A stretch of 64,000 bases of DNA from Catellatospora sp. IY07-71 (GCF_018326265.1 NZ_AP023360.1:7623001-7687000); one strand, 5' to 3'; shown: positions 24,550-32,235, counted from the first letter of the stretch. The notes: generated from the letters alone by a model not told the origin. Numbers and translations are program-made.

Positions 24550-25056
24550 CTAGAGGCCGAGTCGGACCGGCTGGTCCGGCGCCCCCGCCGTGAGCAGCGC
24601 GCTCAAGGGTGTGGTGAGGTCGCGGGGCGAGAACAGCTCAGGTCCCGCATGACCCGCGATCTCCGCGAGCCGCCACCACCGGAACGCGGCCAGGTGTTCT
24701 TCCGCGGCGAGCCGGTCGTCTGTCAGCTCGCCGCGGGGCTGGAAGTGGTTCGTGCGGACGAGGAAGTAGTCGTTGACGATGCCGCCGAAGCCTGGCGCAT
24801 GGTCGGCGGCCAGGACTTCCTGGTGCCAGACGTGCGGTGGATCGGCGGCGATCGCCAGACCGGTCTCCTCACGCAGCTCACGGCGCAGCGCCGTCAGCTG
24901 GTCCTCACCCGGTTCGATGCCGCCCCCTGGGGCCGCCCATACCGCCTTCGCCCGCTCCGGCACCACCGGGTGGGGAAAGTCGAACCGGCACAGCAGGATG
25001 CGGTCGTCCTCATCAAGGATGATCGCGCGGACGGCGCGGCGCAGGTTCAGCGTCAT
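24550..25056 (-). CDS. Nudix hydrolase
   Basis: A 168-residue protein with a complete Nudix box: GGGIEPGEDQLTALRRELRE then ETGL (about residues 46-69), including the metal-binding REXXEE. The ATG beginning MTLNLRRAVR was preferred over the longer frame because the added stretch is Arg-rich and unlike the family. It is convergent with the XRE regulator. Substrate cannot be told from the sequence. Confidence 0.85.
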   Translation of the reverse strand: MTLNLRRAVRAIILDEDDRILLCRFDFPHPVVPERAKAVWAAPGGGIEPGEDQLTALRRELREETGLAIAADPPHVWHQEVLAADHAPGFGGIVNDYFLVRTNHFQPRGELTDDRLAAEEHLAAFRWWRLAEIAGHAGPELFSPRDLTTPLSALLTAGAPDQPVRLGL

Positions 25057-25142
25057 GGCATGCCGGACGCGGCGGCGAGGCGGATGATCGGCACGGCCGC
25101 ACACTACCGCCGTTTCTCGGTGACGGCGGCCCCTGGTCAAGC

Positions 25143-25204
25143 ACGTCTACGGCTCCGTGCCCTCGGCCGCCTGACCGATGCCAGGACGGCAGGCTGCCGC
25201 GCAC
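25143..25204 (+). repeat. Upstream copy of the HNH-gene end (62-bp direct repeat)
   Basis: This 62-base stretch matches 26214-26275 with six differences. It begins with codons for VYGSVPSA and a stop, the exact C-terminal end of the HNH endonuclease encoded downstream, and runs on into sequence equal to that beyond the endonuclease stop. It thus looks like the remnant of a second endonuclease end. Confidence 0.8.
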
Positions 25205-25246
25205 ATGCACTTGACGTGGTGGACCTGCTGTTCTGGAATGGCGACC

Positions 25247-26245
25247 ATGCCGACGCTCGCCGAGTATCTGGAGCCGACGCCGCAGGCCGCCCGCGAGCAG
25301 TGGCACGCCGTCGCGGCCAGGCCACCGGTCGCCGCCGGTCAGCGGCAGGTCGCGTTCACCCCGGTCGAGATCATCATGTGCCTCGCGGCCGGGCTACTAG
25401 TGGACCATCGCAAGTTCGGCAGCAGCTCAGCGCCCCGGGCGCCATACCCCGTGCCGCAGCTCGCGGCCCTGTTTCAGCGGCCGAACAGCAGCATCCTGGC
25501 CAAGATGGCCAACCTCGACGGCAGCCGCTCCCACGGCGGGCAGTACGACCTCGATGTGAGCAGGCACCTGCTCGCCACCCCCGGCCTGCTGGCGCGTACG
25601 TACTGTGTGCTGCTCGCCGCCGCGCGCGAGGCCGGCCTCGGCCCTGACCGCCTGCCCGACTTCCTGGGTTTCGAGGAGACCGCGGGCGACCTGCTCGGAC
25701 AGGAGGAGCTGAGCCTCGACGAGATCGAACGGGCGATTCAGCAGGATTCGGCCGACCGCCTGACCCAGACCTCCGCTCTGGAGGCCCGCGTAACCGAGCA
25801 GCTGCTGGTCACCGCCGTACGGGTCGGGCAGCACCGGTTCGCCAGCGAGGTGCTGCGCAATCACGGGCACAGCTGCGTCTTCTGCGGGCTGTCCGTCCGC
25901 GCCTCGGGCGTACGCGCCAAGCGGATGCTGGTCGCCAGCCACATCAAGCCCTGGCGGGTGAGCACCCCGCTTGAGCGCCTCGACGCCGCCAACGGGCTCA
26001 CCGCCTGCCCCACCCACGACGTCGCCTTCGACACCGGCTTGATCACCGTCAACGGCGGGCTGCGCATCCACGTCAAACCCGAGCAGGAGCAGGCCGCCCG
26101 CACCAGCCCGGCGGCGCGTGCCGTGTTCGGCAGGCCGCCGCTGGCCGAGCGCCTGCTGCTACCCGAGCGCGCGGCGAAGCCGGGCAAGGTCTACTTGACC
26201 TGGCATCACGAGAACGTCTACGGCTCGGTGCCCTCGGCCACCTGA
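25247..26245 (+). CDS. HNH endonuclease, restriction-like
   Basis: A 332-residue protein. The C-terminal nuclease region has CVFCG, then MLVASHIKPW (the first His of the HNH motif), NGLTACPTHDVAFDTGLITV (the Asn and last His), as in HNH_2-type restriction nucleases. The N-terminal two thirds (EIIMCLAAGLLVDHRKFG, YPVPQLAALFQRPNSSILAK) are helical and may bind DNA. The ATG at 25247 was chosen over that at 25238 for spacing from GGAATGG; it remains uncertain. No methyltransferase is adjacent. Near-identical 62-base repeats lie upstream and at the gene end, which suggests rearrangement. Confidence 0.85.
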   Translation: MPTLAEYLEPTPQAAREQWHAVAARPPVAAGQRQVAFTPVEIIMCLAAGLLVDHRKFGSSSAPRAPYPVPQLAALFQRPNSSILAKMANLDGSRSHGGQYDLDVSRHLLATPGLLARTYCVLLAAAREAGLGPDRLPDFLGFEETAGDLLGQEELSLDEIERAIQQDSADRLTQTSALEARVTEQLLVTAVRVGQHRFASEVLRNHGHSCVFCGLSVRASGVRAKRMLVASHIKPWRVSTPLERLDAANGLTACPTHDVAFDTGLITVNGGLRIHVKPEQEQAARTSPAARAVFGRPPLAERLLLPERAAKPGKVYLTWHHENVYGSVPSAT

Positions 26246-26275
26246 CCGGTGTCAGGACGGCAGAATGCCGCGCAC
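26214..26275 (+). repeat. Downstream copy of the 62-bp direct repeat
   Basis: It covers the last ten codons of the HNH gene, its stop, the 6-base gap and the end of the convergent DinB-family gene. It matches 25143-25204 with six differences over 62 bases. The two copies are 1071 bases apart and bracket the endonuclease gene. Confidence 0.8.
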
Positions 26276-26758
26276 GTACGCCGCCTGCGCCGCGTGGGCC
26301 GTGTCGTCGTTGGCGATGCTGACCAGCCGTACGCCCAGCGTCACCGGCGGGTCCCACCGCTCGTCGACGACCCGGTCCAGCTCAGCGGGGGTCAGCCCGG
26401 TGATGAGGTCACGGGTCCGCGCCGCGACGGCCTCGTAGTACTCGACCAGCACCTCCGGCCCCTCCGGCCGTACGGCGGCGACCTGCTTCGGCTTGTGCCC
26501 GTAGCCGGTGTTGTCCGGGTCCGGCTTCAGCCCGCACCGGGCCGCCCAGTCGCCGGAGACCCACACCTGGTCCTCGCCGAGCAGCTCGGCGACATGGTGG
26601 TCCTGGACGCGCGTGAGGTGCCAGACGAGCCAGCCGATGCTGTTCGCCCCCGGCGCGGGCGCCCAGTGCAGCTGCTCTGCGGTCAGCCCCTCGACGGCCT
26701 CGCCGATCATCTCGGGCAGCCGCTCGTACAGGTCGGCGAGCAGCTCGTCCACGTCCAC
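26252..26758 (-). CDS. DinB-fold protein (DUF664, mycothiol-transferase-like)
   Basis: A 168-residue protein of the DinB/YfiT four-helix fold. The three likely metal His are visible in WLVWHLTRVQDHH (about residues 43-55) and DDTAHAAQAAYVRG near the end. Many actinobacterial relatives use mycothiol as thiol cofactor, and mshC is encoded elsewhere in this window. It is unrelated to DNA polymerase IV despite the family name. It is convergent with the HNH gene, 6 bases apart, and its 3' end forms part of the 62-base repeat. Confidence 0.85.
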   Translation of the reverse strand: MDVDELLADLYERLPEMIGEAVEGLTAEQLHWAPAPGANSIGWLVWHLTRVQDHHVAELLGEDQVWVSGDWAARCGLKPDPDNTGYGHKPKQVAAVRPEGPEVLVEYYEAVAARTRDLITGLTPAELDRVVDERWDPPVTLGVRLVSIANDDTAHAAQAAYVRGILPS

Positions 26759-26835
26759 GGGTGCGGCCTCCGATCGCGGGCCGCCGCGCTCCGCGACGGC
26801 CGTCCCGCTCGACCCTACCGTTCCCTATGCTGAGA

Positions 26836-26940
26836 ATGCCGGAAATGCGCGACGCGGAATCGGCCAGATGGATATCGCCGGCCTGGGACCAATTGGTGAA
26901 CCCGGTCGAGTTGGCCTTCCTCTGGACCTATGGCCCGTGA
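26836..26940 (+). CDS. Possible 34-residue small protein
   Basis: An open frame starting MPEMRDAESARW with TATGCT 4 bases ahead of the ATG. No ribosome-binding site or known domain is seen. The surrounding 312-base gap (26759-27070) has lower GC than its neighbours and otherwise holds only the promoter of the TM2 gene. Confidence 0.25.
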   Translation: MPEMRDAESARWISPAWDQLVNPVELAFLWTYGP

Positions 26941-27058
26941 GTGGGCGCGAACCGCCAGGAGAAGCACGACCGGAGTAGGGCGAATGGTCGGCCTCCTCGG
27001 GCCGATCGTGGTTGAGCTCGCTCGGTTTTGGGGGCAGCGTAGCGCCCGGGTTGATCGT

Positions 27059-27064
27059 TACGGT
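27059..27064 (+). promoter_or_regulatory. -10 hexamer, leaderless start
   Basis: TACGGT ends 6 bases before the ATG at 27071, so transcription would begin at or near the start codon. No ribosome-binding site is present. Confidence 0.45.
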
Positions 27065-27070
27065 GGCGAA

Positions 27071-27442
27071 ATGACAAACCCGCACCACCGCCCGTATGGA
27101 CCGCCCACACACCTCCCGGTGCCCATGCCGGTGGTCGAGGTCGACCCGTTTACGGGCGCACCGCTGTCGGACAAGAGCAAGGTGATTGCCGGCCTGCTGC
27201 AGATGCTCCCCGGATTCCTCATGGGGCTCGGCGGCATCGGGCGCCTGTATGCAGGCCACACCATGGTCGGCGTACTCCAATTGGCTGCCACAGTGGTCGG
27301 TTGGATCTCCTTCTGGTGCGGCTTTCTGTTGATCTTTCCATTCTTCATCTACGGCGCTATGTGGATGTGGTTCGTAATCGACGGGATCATCCTCATGGCT
27401 GGGCGCCCGACTGACGCTCACGGCAGACTTCTGCGCAGCTGA
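27071..27442 (+). CDS. TM2 domain membrane protein
   Basis: A 123-residue protein. After a Pro-rich cytoplasmic start it has the TM2 pattern: KSKVIAGLLQMLPGFLMGLG (helix 1), GIGRLYAGHTMVGVLQL (linking turn with the typical G-x-H-RxYxG-like core), then hydrophobic helices to about residue 110. The ATG was chosen because a -10 hexamer lies 6 bases ahead. TM2 proteins have no agreed function. It ends at a strong hairpin that starts directly after the stop. Confidence 0.85.
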   Translation: MTNPHHRPYGPPTHLPVPMPVVEVDPFTGAPLSDKSKVIAGLLQMLPGFLMGLGGIGRLYAGHTMVGVLQLAATVVGWISFWCGFLLIFPFFIYGAMWMWFVIDGIILMAGRPTDAHGRLLRS

Positions 27443-27491
27443 GTGGTGATCTCCTTGCGCCCTTATGGTGCTGCCGCAAGGAGATCACCAC
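27443..27491. terminator. Perfect 17-base hairpin terminator
   Basis: Arms 27443-27459 (GTGGTGATCTCCTTGCG) and 27475-27491 pair perfectly around a 15-base loop. It begins at the base after the TM2 gene stop and serves the convergent small gene as well. Confidence 0.85.
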
Positions 27492-27522
27492 ACAACCACC
27501 ACAACAGCCAAGACCGCCGGGT

Positions 27523-27750
27523 CTATACGGCGGTGGCCGGGCTCCGGGGCAGGGCCCCGGTCAGTCTTCGTCGTCTGCCAAGCCGAAGCTGCCGGGCATC
27601 TCCTCGATGCTCGTACGAGATGCTCTCCAGCTGCTTGAGCGCGATCCGCCCGTCCAGGACCTCATCGGCAATGTGCTCGTCGAGCAGGGCCACACACGAG
27701 ATGAGGCTGTCAAGGATCACGTTCAGCAGCAGGTCGTCGCGCATCGGCAC
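27523..27750 (-). CDS. Small hypothetical protein
   Basis: A 75-residue frame from a GTG with GAGGA about 10 bases ahead. It begins MPMRDDLLLNVILDSLISCV and has a helical, acidic first half and a basic second half. The GC content is below that of the neighbours. An ATG two codons later is an alternative start. I recognise no family, and the reading is less certain than for its neighbours. Confidence 0.4.
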   Translation of the reverse strand: MPMRDDLLLNVILDSLISCVALLDEHIADEVLDGRIALKQLESISYEHRGDARQLRLGRRRRLTGALPRSPATAV

Positions 27751-27791
27751 AGCATAGTGATCCTCGATGCTTTCGCTGGTGTCCGTGCAGC

Positions 27792-28205
27792 CTACAGTGC
27801 ATCGAGGTCGATGCGGACGGTCAGCGGGCGGGTGGCCATCATCCGGCCGATGGCCGCATCCCACTGGTACGGCAGCGACCGGGAGCGCCGCCCCGTGTCG
27901 TCATCCGGCAGCGGCGTGGCCCGCCCCGTGCGCCAGCGCCCGGCGACCTTCACCCGGACCGCCGGCTCGGCGAGCAGGTTCCGCACGTAGTCGGCCTGCT
28001 CGCCGTGCGCCGCGACGAGCCAGAACGTGTCGCCGTCGAGCCCGTTGCCGACCGGGGTGTGCCGCGGCAGGCCGCTGCGCCGGCCCGTGGTCTCCAGCAG
28101 CGCGAACGCCCTGGGCGCCAGGCCACGGCGCAGCGCCCACCGGGTGAGCTGGTTGTTGACCCGCTCCAGCGTCGTGATGATCCGGTACTTGCGCGTCCGC
28201 GCCAT
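27792..28205 (-). CDS. F420-dependent nitroreductase-family protein (DUF385)
   Basis: A 137-residue single-domain protein of the deazaflavin-dependent nitroreductase (Ddn-like) split-barrel family. Typical parts are LLETTGRRSGLPRHTPV (about 37-53), DTFWLVAAHGEQADYVRNL and VRVKVAGRWRTGRATPL. Members reduce various substrates with F420 or bind it as carriers. The ATG beginning MARTRKYRI was chosen as the family start. A second family member is encoded at 32582-33028. Confidence 0.88.
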   Translation of the reverse strand: MARTRKYRIITTLERVNNQLTRWALRRGLAPRAFALLETTGRRSGLPRHTPVGNGLDGDTFWLVAAHGEQADYVRNLLAEPAVRVKVAGRWRTGRATPLPDDDTGRRSRSLPYQWDAAIGRMMATRPLTVRIDLDAL

Positions 28206-28237
28206 GCCGCAGTCTCCCACGCAAGCCCGGCCGGCGC

Positions 28238-29059
28238 TCAGCTCGCGGTGAGGCCGTGATCCCGGGCGAAGACCGCGAAGTCCCGGGCGGGCCGCCCGGT
28301 CACCGCGGCGAAGTCCGGCGTGACGAAGTCACCCCAGTCCGCCGCGTACGCCGCCAGGTACTCCCCCGTCACGTCGGCGACCCAGTCCGGCATCCCCGCC
28401 GCGCGCATCCCGCTCACCACGTCGGCGGCCGGCACGTCCTGGTACGCGGCGCCGATCCGCGCCGCCGCGTCCCGCATGGACAGGCTCTCCGGCCCGGTGA
28501 TGGTGTAGCTGCGCCCGGCGTGCCGCGACGGGTCGGCCAGCACCGCCGCGCCGAACGCGGCGATGTCACGTACGTCGATCGGGCTCAGCCGCCCCTGCCC
28601 CGTGGCCCCGTACAGCACCCCGCCGTTGATCGAGCCGAGCAGGTTCTGCAGGAAGAACGCCGGGCGGATCACCGTCCAGGCCGGCCCGGACGCGCGCAGC
28701 TCGGCGTCGGACAGCGCGTGCAGGCGGCCGTTGCGGGTGGGCGCGTCGTGTGCGGCGCCGATCGCCGAAAGCCGCACGACATGCCGGACCCCGGCCTGCC
28801 GGGCCGCCCACAGGGCGTTGGAGCTCGCGTGGGGTGCGGTCGGGCCCATCGCGGTGAGCAGCCAGAGCGTCTCGACGCCGGCGAACGCGTCGGTGAGCGT
28901 GTGCGGCTGCTCCAGGTCGCCGACCGCGACCTCGACGCCCGCAGGAGCCTTGGCCGGATCCCGGACCAGGGCGCGGACCTTCAGTGACGGGTGGGCGGCC
29001 AGCTCGGCGAGCAGGGCGCCGGAGACGGTGCCGGTGGCACCGGTGACCAGGATGGTCAT
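28238..29059 (-). CDS. NmrA-like NAD(P)-binding oxidoreductase
   Basis: A 273-residue short-chain-type protein with an N-terminal dinucleotide motif TGATGTVSGALLAELAA (residues 6-22). It follows the NmrA/quinone-oxidoreductase (QOR2-like) pattern: VEVAVGDLEQPHTLTDAFAG, then VRHVVRLSAIGA. The ATG at 29059 has GGAGGGAGA ahead of it. It is divergent from a MarR regulator with a palindromic operator between them, so it is probably the regulated target. Such pairs often respond to electrophiles or quinones; that is inference. Confidence 0.88.
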   Translation of the reverse strand: MTILVTGATGTVSGALLAELAAHPSLKVRALVRDPAKAPAGVEVAVGDLEQPHTLTDAFAGVETLWLLTAMGPTAPHASSNALWAARQAGVRHVVRLSAIGAAHDAPTRNGRLHALSDAELRASGPAWTVIRPAFFLQNLLGSINGGVLYGATGQGRLSPIDVRDIAAFGAAVLADPSRHAGRSYTITGPESLSMRDAAARIGAAYQDVPAADVVSGMRAAGMPDWVADVTGEYLAAYAADWGDFVTPDFAAVTGRPARDFAVFARDHGLTAS

Positions 29060-29103
29060 GACTGTCTCCCTCCATGGGATGCTGATGGGGAAGACAGTAC
29101 TAG

Positions 29104-29133
29104 TGATAGTCAAACTTAGTGACTATCAAGTTT
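29104..29133. promoter_or_regulatory. Nested palindromic MarR operator
   Basis: TGATAGTCA (29104-29112) and TGACTATCA (29120-29128) form a perfect 9-base inverted repeat with a 7-base spacer; AAACTT (29112-29117) and AAGTTT (29128-29133) form a second overlapping one. The site lies between the divergent NmrA-like and MarR genes, 13 bases before the MarR ATG, in an AT-rich patch. Confidence 0.75.
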
Positions 29134-29146
29134 GGTGATTAATGTC

Positions 29147-29632
29147 ATGCGTCGCAGTGAGCGGAAACGGAACGACCCCGACCTCGGCGTGCTCACCGCA
29201 CGCCTGCTCTTCGCCGTACAGCAGCAGCTCGCCGAGAGCCACGCCCGCACGAAACCGCGCCATGGCGCGGTGCTGGCCTATCTGGACGAGCAGGGCAACC
29301 GCGCCACCGAGCTGGCCGAACTGTCCGGCCAGCACAAACAGGTGATCGGCACCCTCGTCGACGAACTCGAAGCCCTCGGCCTGGTCCGCCGCGAACCCGA
29401 CCCCGCCGACCGCCGCGCCAAACTCGTCGTCCCCACGGCCAAGGGCCTGGCCCAGATGCGCCACAGCGACGAGGCCATGGCCCGCATCGAACAGCACCTC
29501 GCCGAAGCCATCGGCCCCGCCGACTACCAGTCCTTCAAACGCACCCTCCACCACCTCGCCACGCTCGCCACCCCCACCCCCACCCCCACCCCCACCCCCT
29601 CGCCCTCGCCCTCGCCCTCGCCCGAGCCATGA
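29147..29632 (+). CDS. MarR-family transcriptional regulator
   Basis: A 161-residue regulator with the MarR winged helix: RHGAVLAYLDEQGNRATELA (recognition region follows), QHKQVIGTLVDELEALGLV and the wing RREPDPADRRAKLVVPT. The ATG at 29147 is preferred to an upstream TTG because it follows the palindromic operator. The last 19 residues are a Pro-Thr then Pro-Ser repeat (PTPTPTPT ... PSPSPSPEP) encoded by a hexanucleotide microsatellite, which is foreign to the family. It likely represses itself and the divergent reductase. Confidence 0.9.
   Translation: MRRSERKRNDPDLGVLTARLLFAVQQQLAESHARTKPRHGAVLAYLDEQGNRATELAELSGQHKQVIGTLVDELEALGLVRREPDPADRRAKLVVPTAKGLAQMRHSDEAMARIEQHLAEAIGPADYQSFKRTLHHLATLATPTPTPTPTPSPSPSPSPEP
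29570..29627 (+). repeat. Hexanucleotide microsatellite in the MarR gene end
   Basis: About five CCCCCA units are followed by about four CGCCCT units. The reading frame is kept because the unit is six bases long, giving Thr-Pro then Ser-Pro dipeptides. Length changes by slippage would alter the protein tail without breaking the frame. Confidence 0.85.
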
Positions 29633-29691
29633 TCGCCGTCTCGTGTCGGAAAGTGCGGCTGGACCACACCTTCTGACACGAGACCGCGATC
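29631..29691. repeat. Dispersed hairpin element, family B copy 2
   Basis: A 61-base imperfect inverted repeat with core TCGTGTCGGAAAG ... CTTCTGACACGA and GATC ends, sharing GCTGGACC in the loop with copy 1. It begins just before the MarR stop codon region ends and separates that gene from the Nudix gene downstream. Confidence 0.75.
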
Positions 29692-29736
29692 TACAGCGTC
29701 AGGTCGGGCCGGGCAGCGCTCCGTGCGGGTGTCTGG

Positions 29737-29742
29737 CACGAT
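29737..29742 (+). promoter_or_regulatory. -10 hexamer, leaderless start
   Basis: CACGAT ends 6 bases before the GTG at 29749. No ribosome-binding site is seen, which fits a leaderless transcript. Confidence 0.4.
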
Positions 29743-29748
29743 CGCGTC

Positions 29749-30189
29749 GTGACCACAGTGGAGACCCGCATCCGTGCCACCTGCGGTGTCGTGGTCCGGG
29801 ACGAGGCCGGCCGGGTGCTGCTGATGTGCCGCACCGACGAGGGCACCTGGGGCCTGCCCGGCGGCGGGGTGGAGCCCGGCGAGACCTGGGAGCAGGCCGC
29901 GCTGCGCGAATGCCGCGAGGAGACCGGCTGGGACGTCGTCATCGACGGGCTGCTCGGCATCTACAGCGACCCCGCCACCCAGCTCCACCGCTACCCGAGC
30001 GGCAACAGCGTGCACTTCGTCGGGGTGGTGTTCTTCGGCTCGCCGCTACGCCAGTCCGGCGACCCGGACGGCGAAGGCTCCCAGCTGGGCTGGTTCGCCC
30101 TGGACGACCTGCCCGAGCCGCTGTTCGGCCCCGACATCCCGGTCCTTGAGCACGCCGCCCGACACGAAGGCCGGCCGTACATCCACTGA
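29749..30189 (+). CDS. Nudix hydrolase
   Basis: A 146-residue protein with a complete Nudix box: GGGVEPGETWEQAALRECRE then ETGW (about residues 38-61). The order of strands around it (TWGLPGGG before, VVFFGSPL after) is that of small MutT-like enzymes. It starts at a GTG with a -10 hexamer 6 bases ahead. Substrate unknown. Convergent with a small membrane-protein gene 12 bases away. Confidence 0.88.
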   Translation: MTTVETRIRATCGVVVRDEAGRVLLMCRTDEGTWGLPGGGVEPGETWEQAALRECREETGWDVVIDGLLGIYSDPATQLHRYPSGNSVHFVGVVFFGSPLRQSGDPDGEGSQLGWFALDDLPEPLFGPDIPVLEHAARHEGRPYIH

Positions 30190-30201
30190 GCACACAGGCG
30201 A

Positions 30202-30411
30202 TCAGTCGCGGCCCGGGTCGTCGGCGCCACGGCGCAGGGAGACGATCGCCGCCTCGATACGCAGCAGGAAGCCGAACAGGGCAGCGGCGAAGCTGGTGAA
30301 GACCGTGTCCTGGTGGAGGTACTCCCTCATCAGCAGCCCGAACACCCCGAGAACGATCAGGCACGTGCCCGTCTCCCTGAGGAAGCCCGTCTTACCAGAC
30401 AGCCGGTTCAT
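30202..30411 (-). CDS. Small membrane protein of unknown function
   Basis: A 69-residue frame with two hydrophobic stretches (TGTCLIVLGVFGLL, about residues 13-26, and FTSFAAALFGFLLRIEAAIV, about 35-54) and a charged end. No ribosome-binding site is clear ahead of the ATG. I recognise no family. Confidence 0.45.
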   Translation of the reverse strand: MNRLSGKTGFLRETGTCLIVLGVFGLLMREYLHQDTVFTSFAAALFGFLLRIEAAIVSLRRGADDPGRD

Positions 30412-30481
30412 TGAGCGGATCTTAGACGTCGACCGCCACAGAGAGCAGTGACCGAAGACGGGCACCGCCCGGAACGACCAT

Positions 30482-30796
30482 TCAGGTCACATAGGCGACG
30501 ATGCCTGAACCGACCAGCAGGACGCCTGCCGCAATGCCCGCCACGCCCGTCGTCATCGCCGGGTCCGAGGAACGGGTGCCGGACGGCCCGGACCGCAGCA
30601 GCCTGCGCGGACGACGTGAACTGGTCCGGCCTCGCCGAGACCGAACTCCTCGAACGTCACTATGAGTGATCGTGCCGTACGTCGCCTGCCCCGCGACGGC
30701 CGGCTCGCCGCGCATTTCAACGCTGACAGCGATCCCGCTTCCAACGGTCCTGGCCAGCATCAGCCAGACCCCGAGGCGAAACGGAAGCGCTCCCAT
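30482..30796 (-). CDS. Small hypothetical membrane protein
   Basis: A 104-residue frame whose ATG has AGGAAGG 8 bases ahead. It has a hydrophobic start (ALPFRLGVWLMLARTVGSGI), a central Arg/Ser-rich stretch, and a hydrophobic end (MTTGVAGIAAGVLLVGSGIV then AYVT). The Arg-rich middle looks like a shifted frame, so one indel within an older gene is possible. No family recognised. Confidence 0.45.
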   Translation of the reverse strand: MGALPFRLGVWLMLARTVGSGIAVSVEMRGEPAVAGQATYGTITHSDVRGVRSRRGRTSSRRPRRLLRSGPSGTRSSDPAMTTGVAGIAAGVLLVGSGIVAYVT

Positions 30797-30847
30797 AATC
30801 GAAACCTTCCTATTGACCACCCTTCCGTCATGCCCTACGGTTCGGCT

Positions 30848-30863
30848 TGGTAAGCGCTTACCA
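30848..30863. promoter_or_regulatory. LacI-type operator, perfect 16-base palindrome
   Basis: TGGTAAGCGCTTACCA is fully symmetric with a central CG, the hallmark of LacI/GalR-family operators. It lies 74 bases before the pectate lyase ATG and 51 bases from the divergent small membrane gene. No LacI-family gene is in the window, so the regulator is encoded elsewhere. Catabolic control of pectin use is the likely role. Confidence 0.7.
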
Positions 30864-30937
30864 GACTACACACCGTCCCTTCACCACTCCCATCCTCACC
30901 GCCGACCGGATCATCGGCGGGCCCTACGGAGGAACCC

Positions 30938-32206
30938 ATGCAACCGTCACCCACGGCCCGGAGGCGGCGGCCCCGCCTGCGCCTGGCATTGGCGATCACC
31001 ACGGTCACGACCGTCGTCGGCGGCGTCGCCCTCGCCGCGATGATGCCGGCGTCGGCCGCCACCATCGACACCAGCGCCTACTACCAGCTGGTCAACGTGT
31101 TCAGCGGTAAGGCGATCGAAGGCAGCAGCGGCGCGGTCGTCCAGCGCACGACGGACAGCGCCGCGTCCAACCAGCAGTTCCAGTTCCTCGACATGGGCAG
31201 CGGCTACTACCGCCTCAAGTCGAAGGCCAGCGGCAAGGTCATCGAGATCGCCAACGCCGGCACCGCCGACGGCGCCACCGTCCAGATGAACTCCGGTGCC
31301 GGCAGCAGCGCCTACTACCAGCAGTTCTCGCTGCTCGACAACGGCAACAACGTGGTCCGGTTCAAGAACCGCACCAGCGGCAAGACCCTCGACGTGTGGG
31401 AGTGGTCGTCGGCTGACGGCGCCCGCATCTCGCAGTTCCAGGACCTCAACGGCACCAACCAGCAGTTCCGCCTGGTCAAGGTGGGCAGCGGCGGCAACCC
31501 GACACCCACTCCGACCGGCGGCAGCGGCGGCCCGAGCACCACCTGGCCGACGTCGGCCGGCTCGGTGAGCATCTCCGGCACGGTCAGCGTCTCCGGGACC
31601 TTCGACGGCGGCATGAAGACCTACTGCTGTATGGGCGACGGCGGCCAGGGCGAGAGCCAGGACCCGATGTTCAAGCTCGCCAACGGCGCCACGCTGCAGA
31701 ACGTCATCCTCGGCTCGCCCGCCGGTGACGGCGTGCACTGCGAAGGCACCTGCACGCTGCGCAACGTGTGGTGGAACGACATCGGCGAGGACGCCGCCAC
31801 CTTCAAGGGCACCGGCGGCGGCACGTCGTACGTCATCGGCGGCGGCGCTCGCTCCGGCAGCGACAAGACGTTCCAGCACAACGGCAACGGCACCGTCAGC
31901 ATCAGCAACTTCTACCTGAAGTCCTCCGGCAAGCTCTACCGGGCCTGCGGCAACTGCTCCAGCTCGTACACGCGGCATGTGCGGATCGACAACGTCATCC
32001 TCGACAACATCGACATGGTCGCCGGCATCAACAGCAACTGGGGCGACACCGCCACGATCACCCGCGTCAGGCTCCTGAACAGCGGCGACGCCGTCGTCTG
32101 CGGCAAGTACCAGGGTGTGCCGAAGGGCAGTGAGCCGACGTTCCTCGGCGAAGGCTGGAACGACAGCAACTGCAAGGTGAGAGAAAGCGACATCACCTAC
32201 CAGTAG
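30938..32206 (+). CDS. Secreted pectate lyase with ricin-type domain (PL3-like)
   Basis: A 422-residue secreted enzyme. A basic, possibly twin-arginine-like signal region (ARRRRPRLRLALAI) runs to about residue 40 (PASAATID). Residues 44-185 are a ricin-type beta-trefoil carbohydrate-binding domain with three repeats (YYQLVNVFSGKAIEG, YYRLKSKASGKVIEIANAG, VVRFKNRTSGKTLDVWEW). A Thr/Pro/Gly linker leads to a catalytic PL3 beta-helix with GVHCEGTCTLRNVWWNDIGE then DAATFKG, the Cys-rich and Lys/Arg-containing active region. GGAGG lies 6 bases before the ATG. A LacI-type palindrome upstream suggests substrate-responsive control. Confidence 0.92.
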   Translation: MQPSPTARRRRPRLRLALAITTVTTVVGGVALAAMMPASAATIDTSAYYQLVNVFSGKAIEGSSGAVVQRTTDSAASNQQFQFLDMGSGYYRLKSKASGKVIEIANAGTADGATVQMNSGAGSSAYYQQFSLLDNGNNVVRFKNRTSGKTLDVWEWSSADGARISQFQDLNGTNQQFRLVKVGSGGNPTPTPTGGSGGPSTTWPTSAGSVSISGTVSVSGTFDGGMKTYCCMGDGGQGESQDPMFKLANGATLQNVILGSPAGDGVHCEGTCTLRNVWWNDIGEDAATFKGTGGGTSYVIGGGARSGSDKTFQHNGNGTVSISNFYLKSSGKLYRACGNCSSSYTRHVRIDNVILDNIDMVAGINSNWGDTATITRVRLLNSGDAVVCGKYQGVPKGSEPTFLGEGWNDSNCKVRESDITYQ

Positions 32207-32235
32207 GCAGGCGCGTTGCCCGACGCCCCTGACAG

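Noticed and set aside
26252..26758. DinB-family protein considered as a DNA repair polymerase
   Set aside because: It has the four-helix DinB/YfiT fold, not a polymerase; the real polymerase IV gene is at 12923-14113.
29570..29627. Short direct repeats considered as a CRISPR array
   Set aside because: The units are six bases with no spacers and lie inside a coding region.
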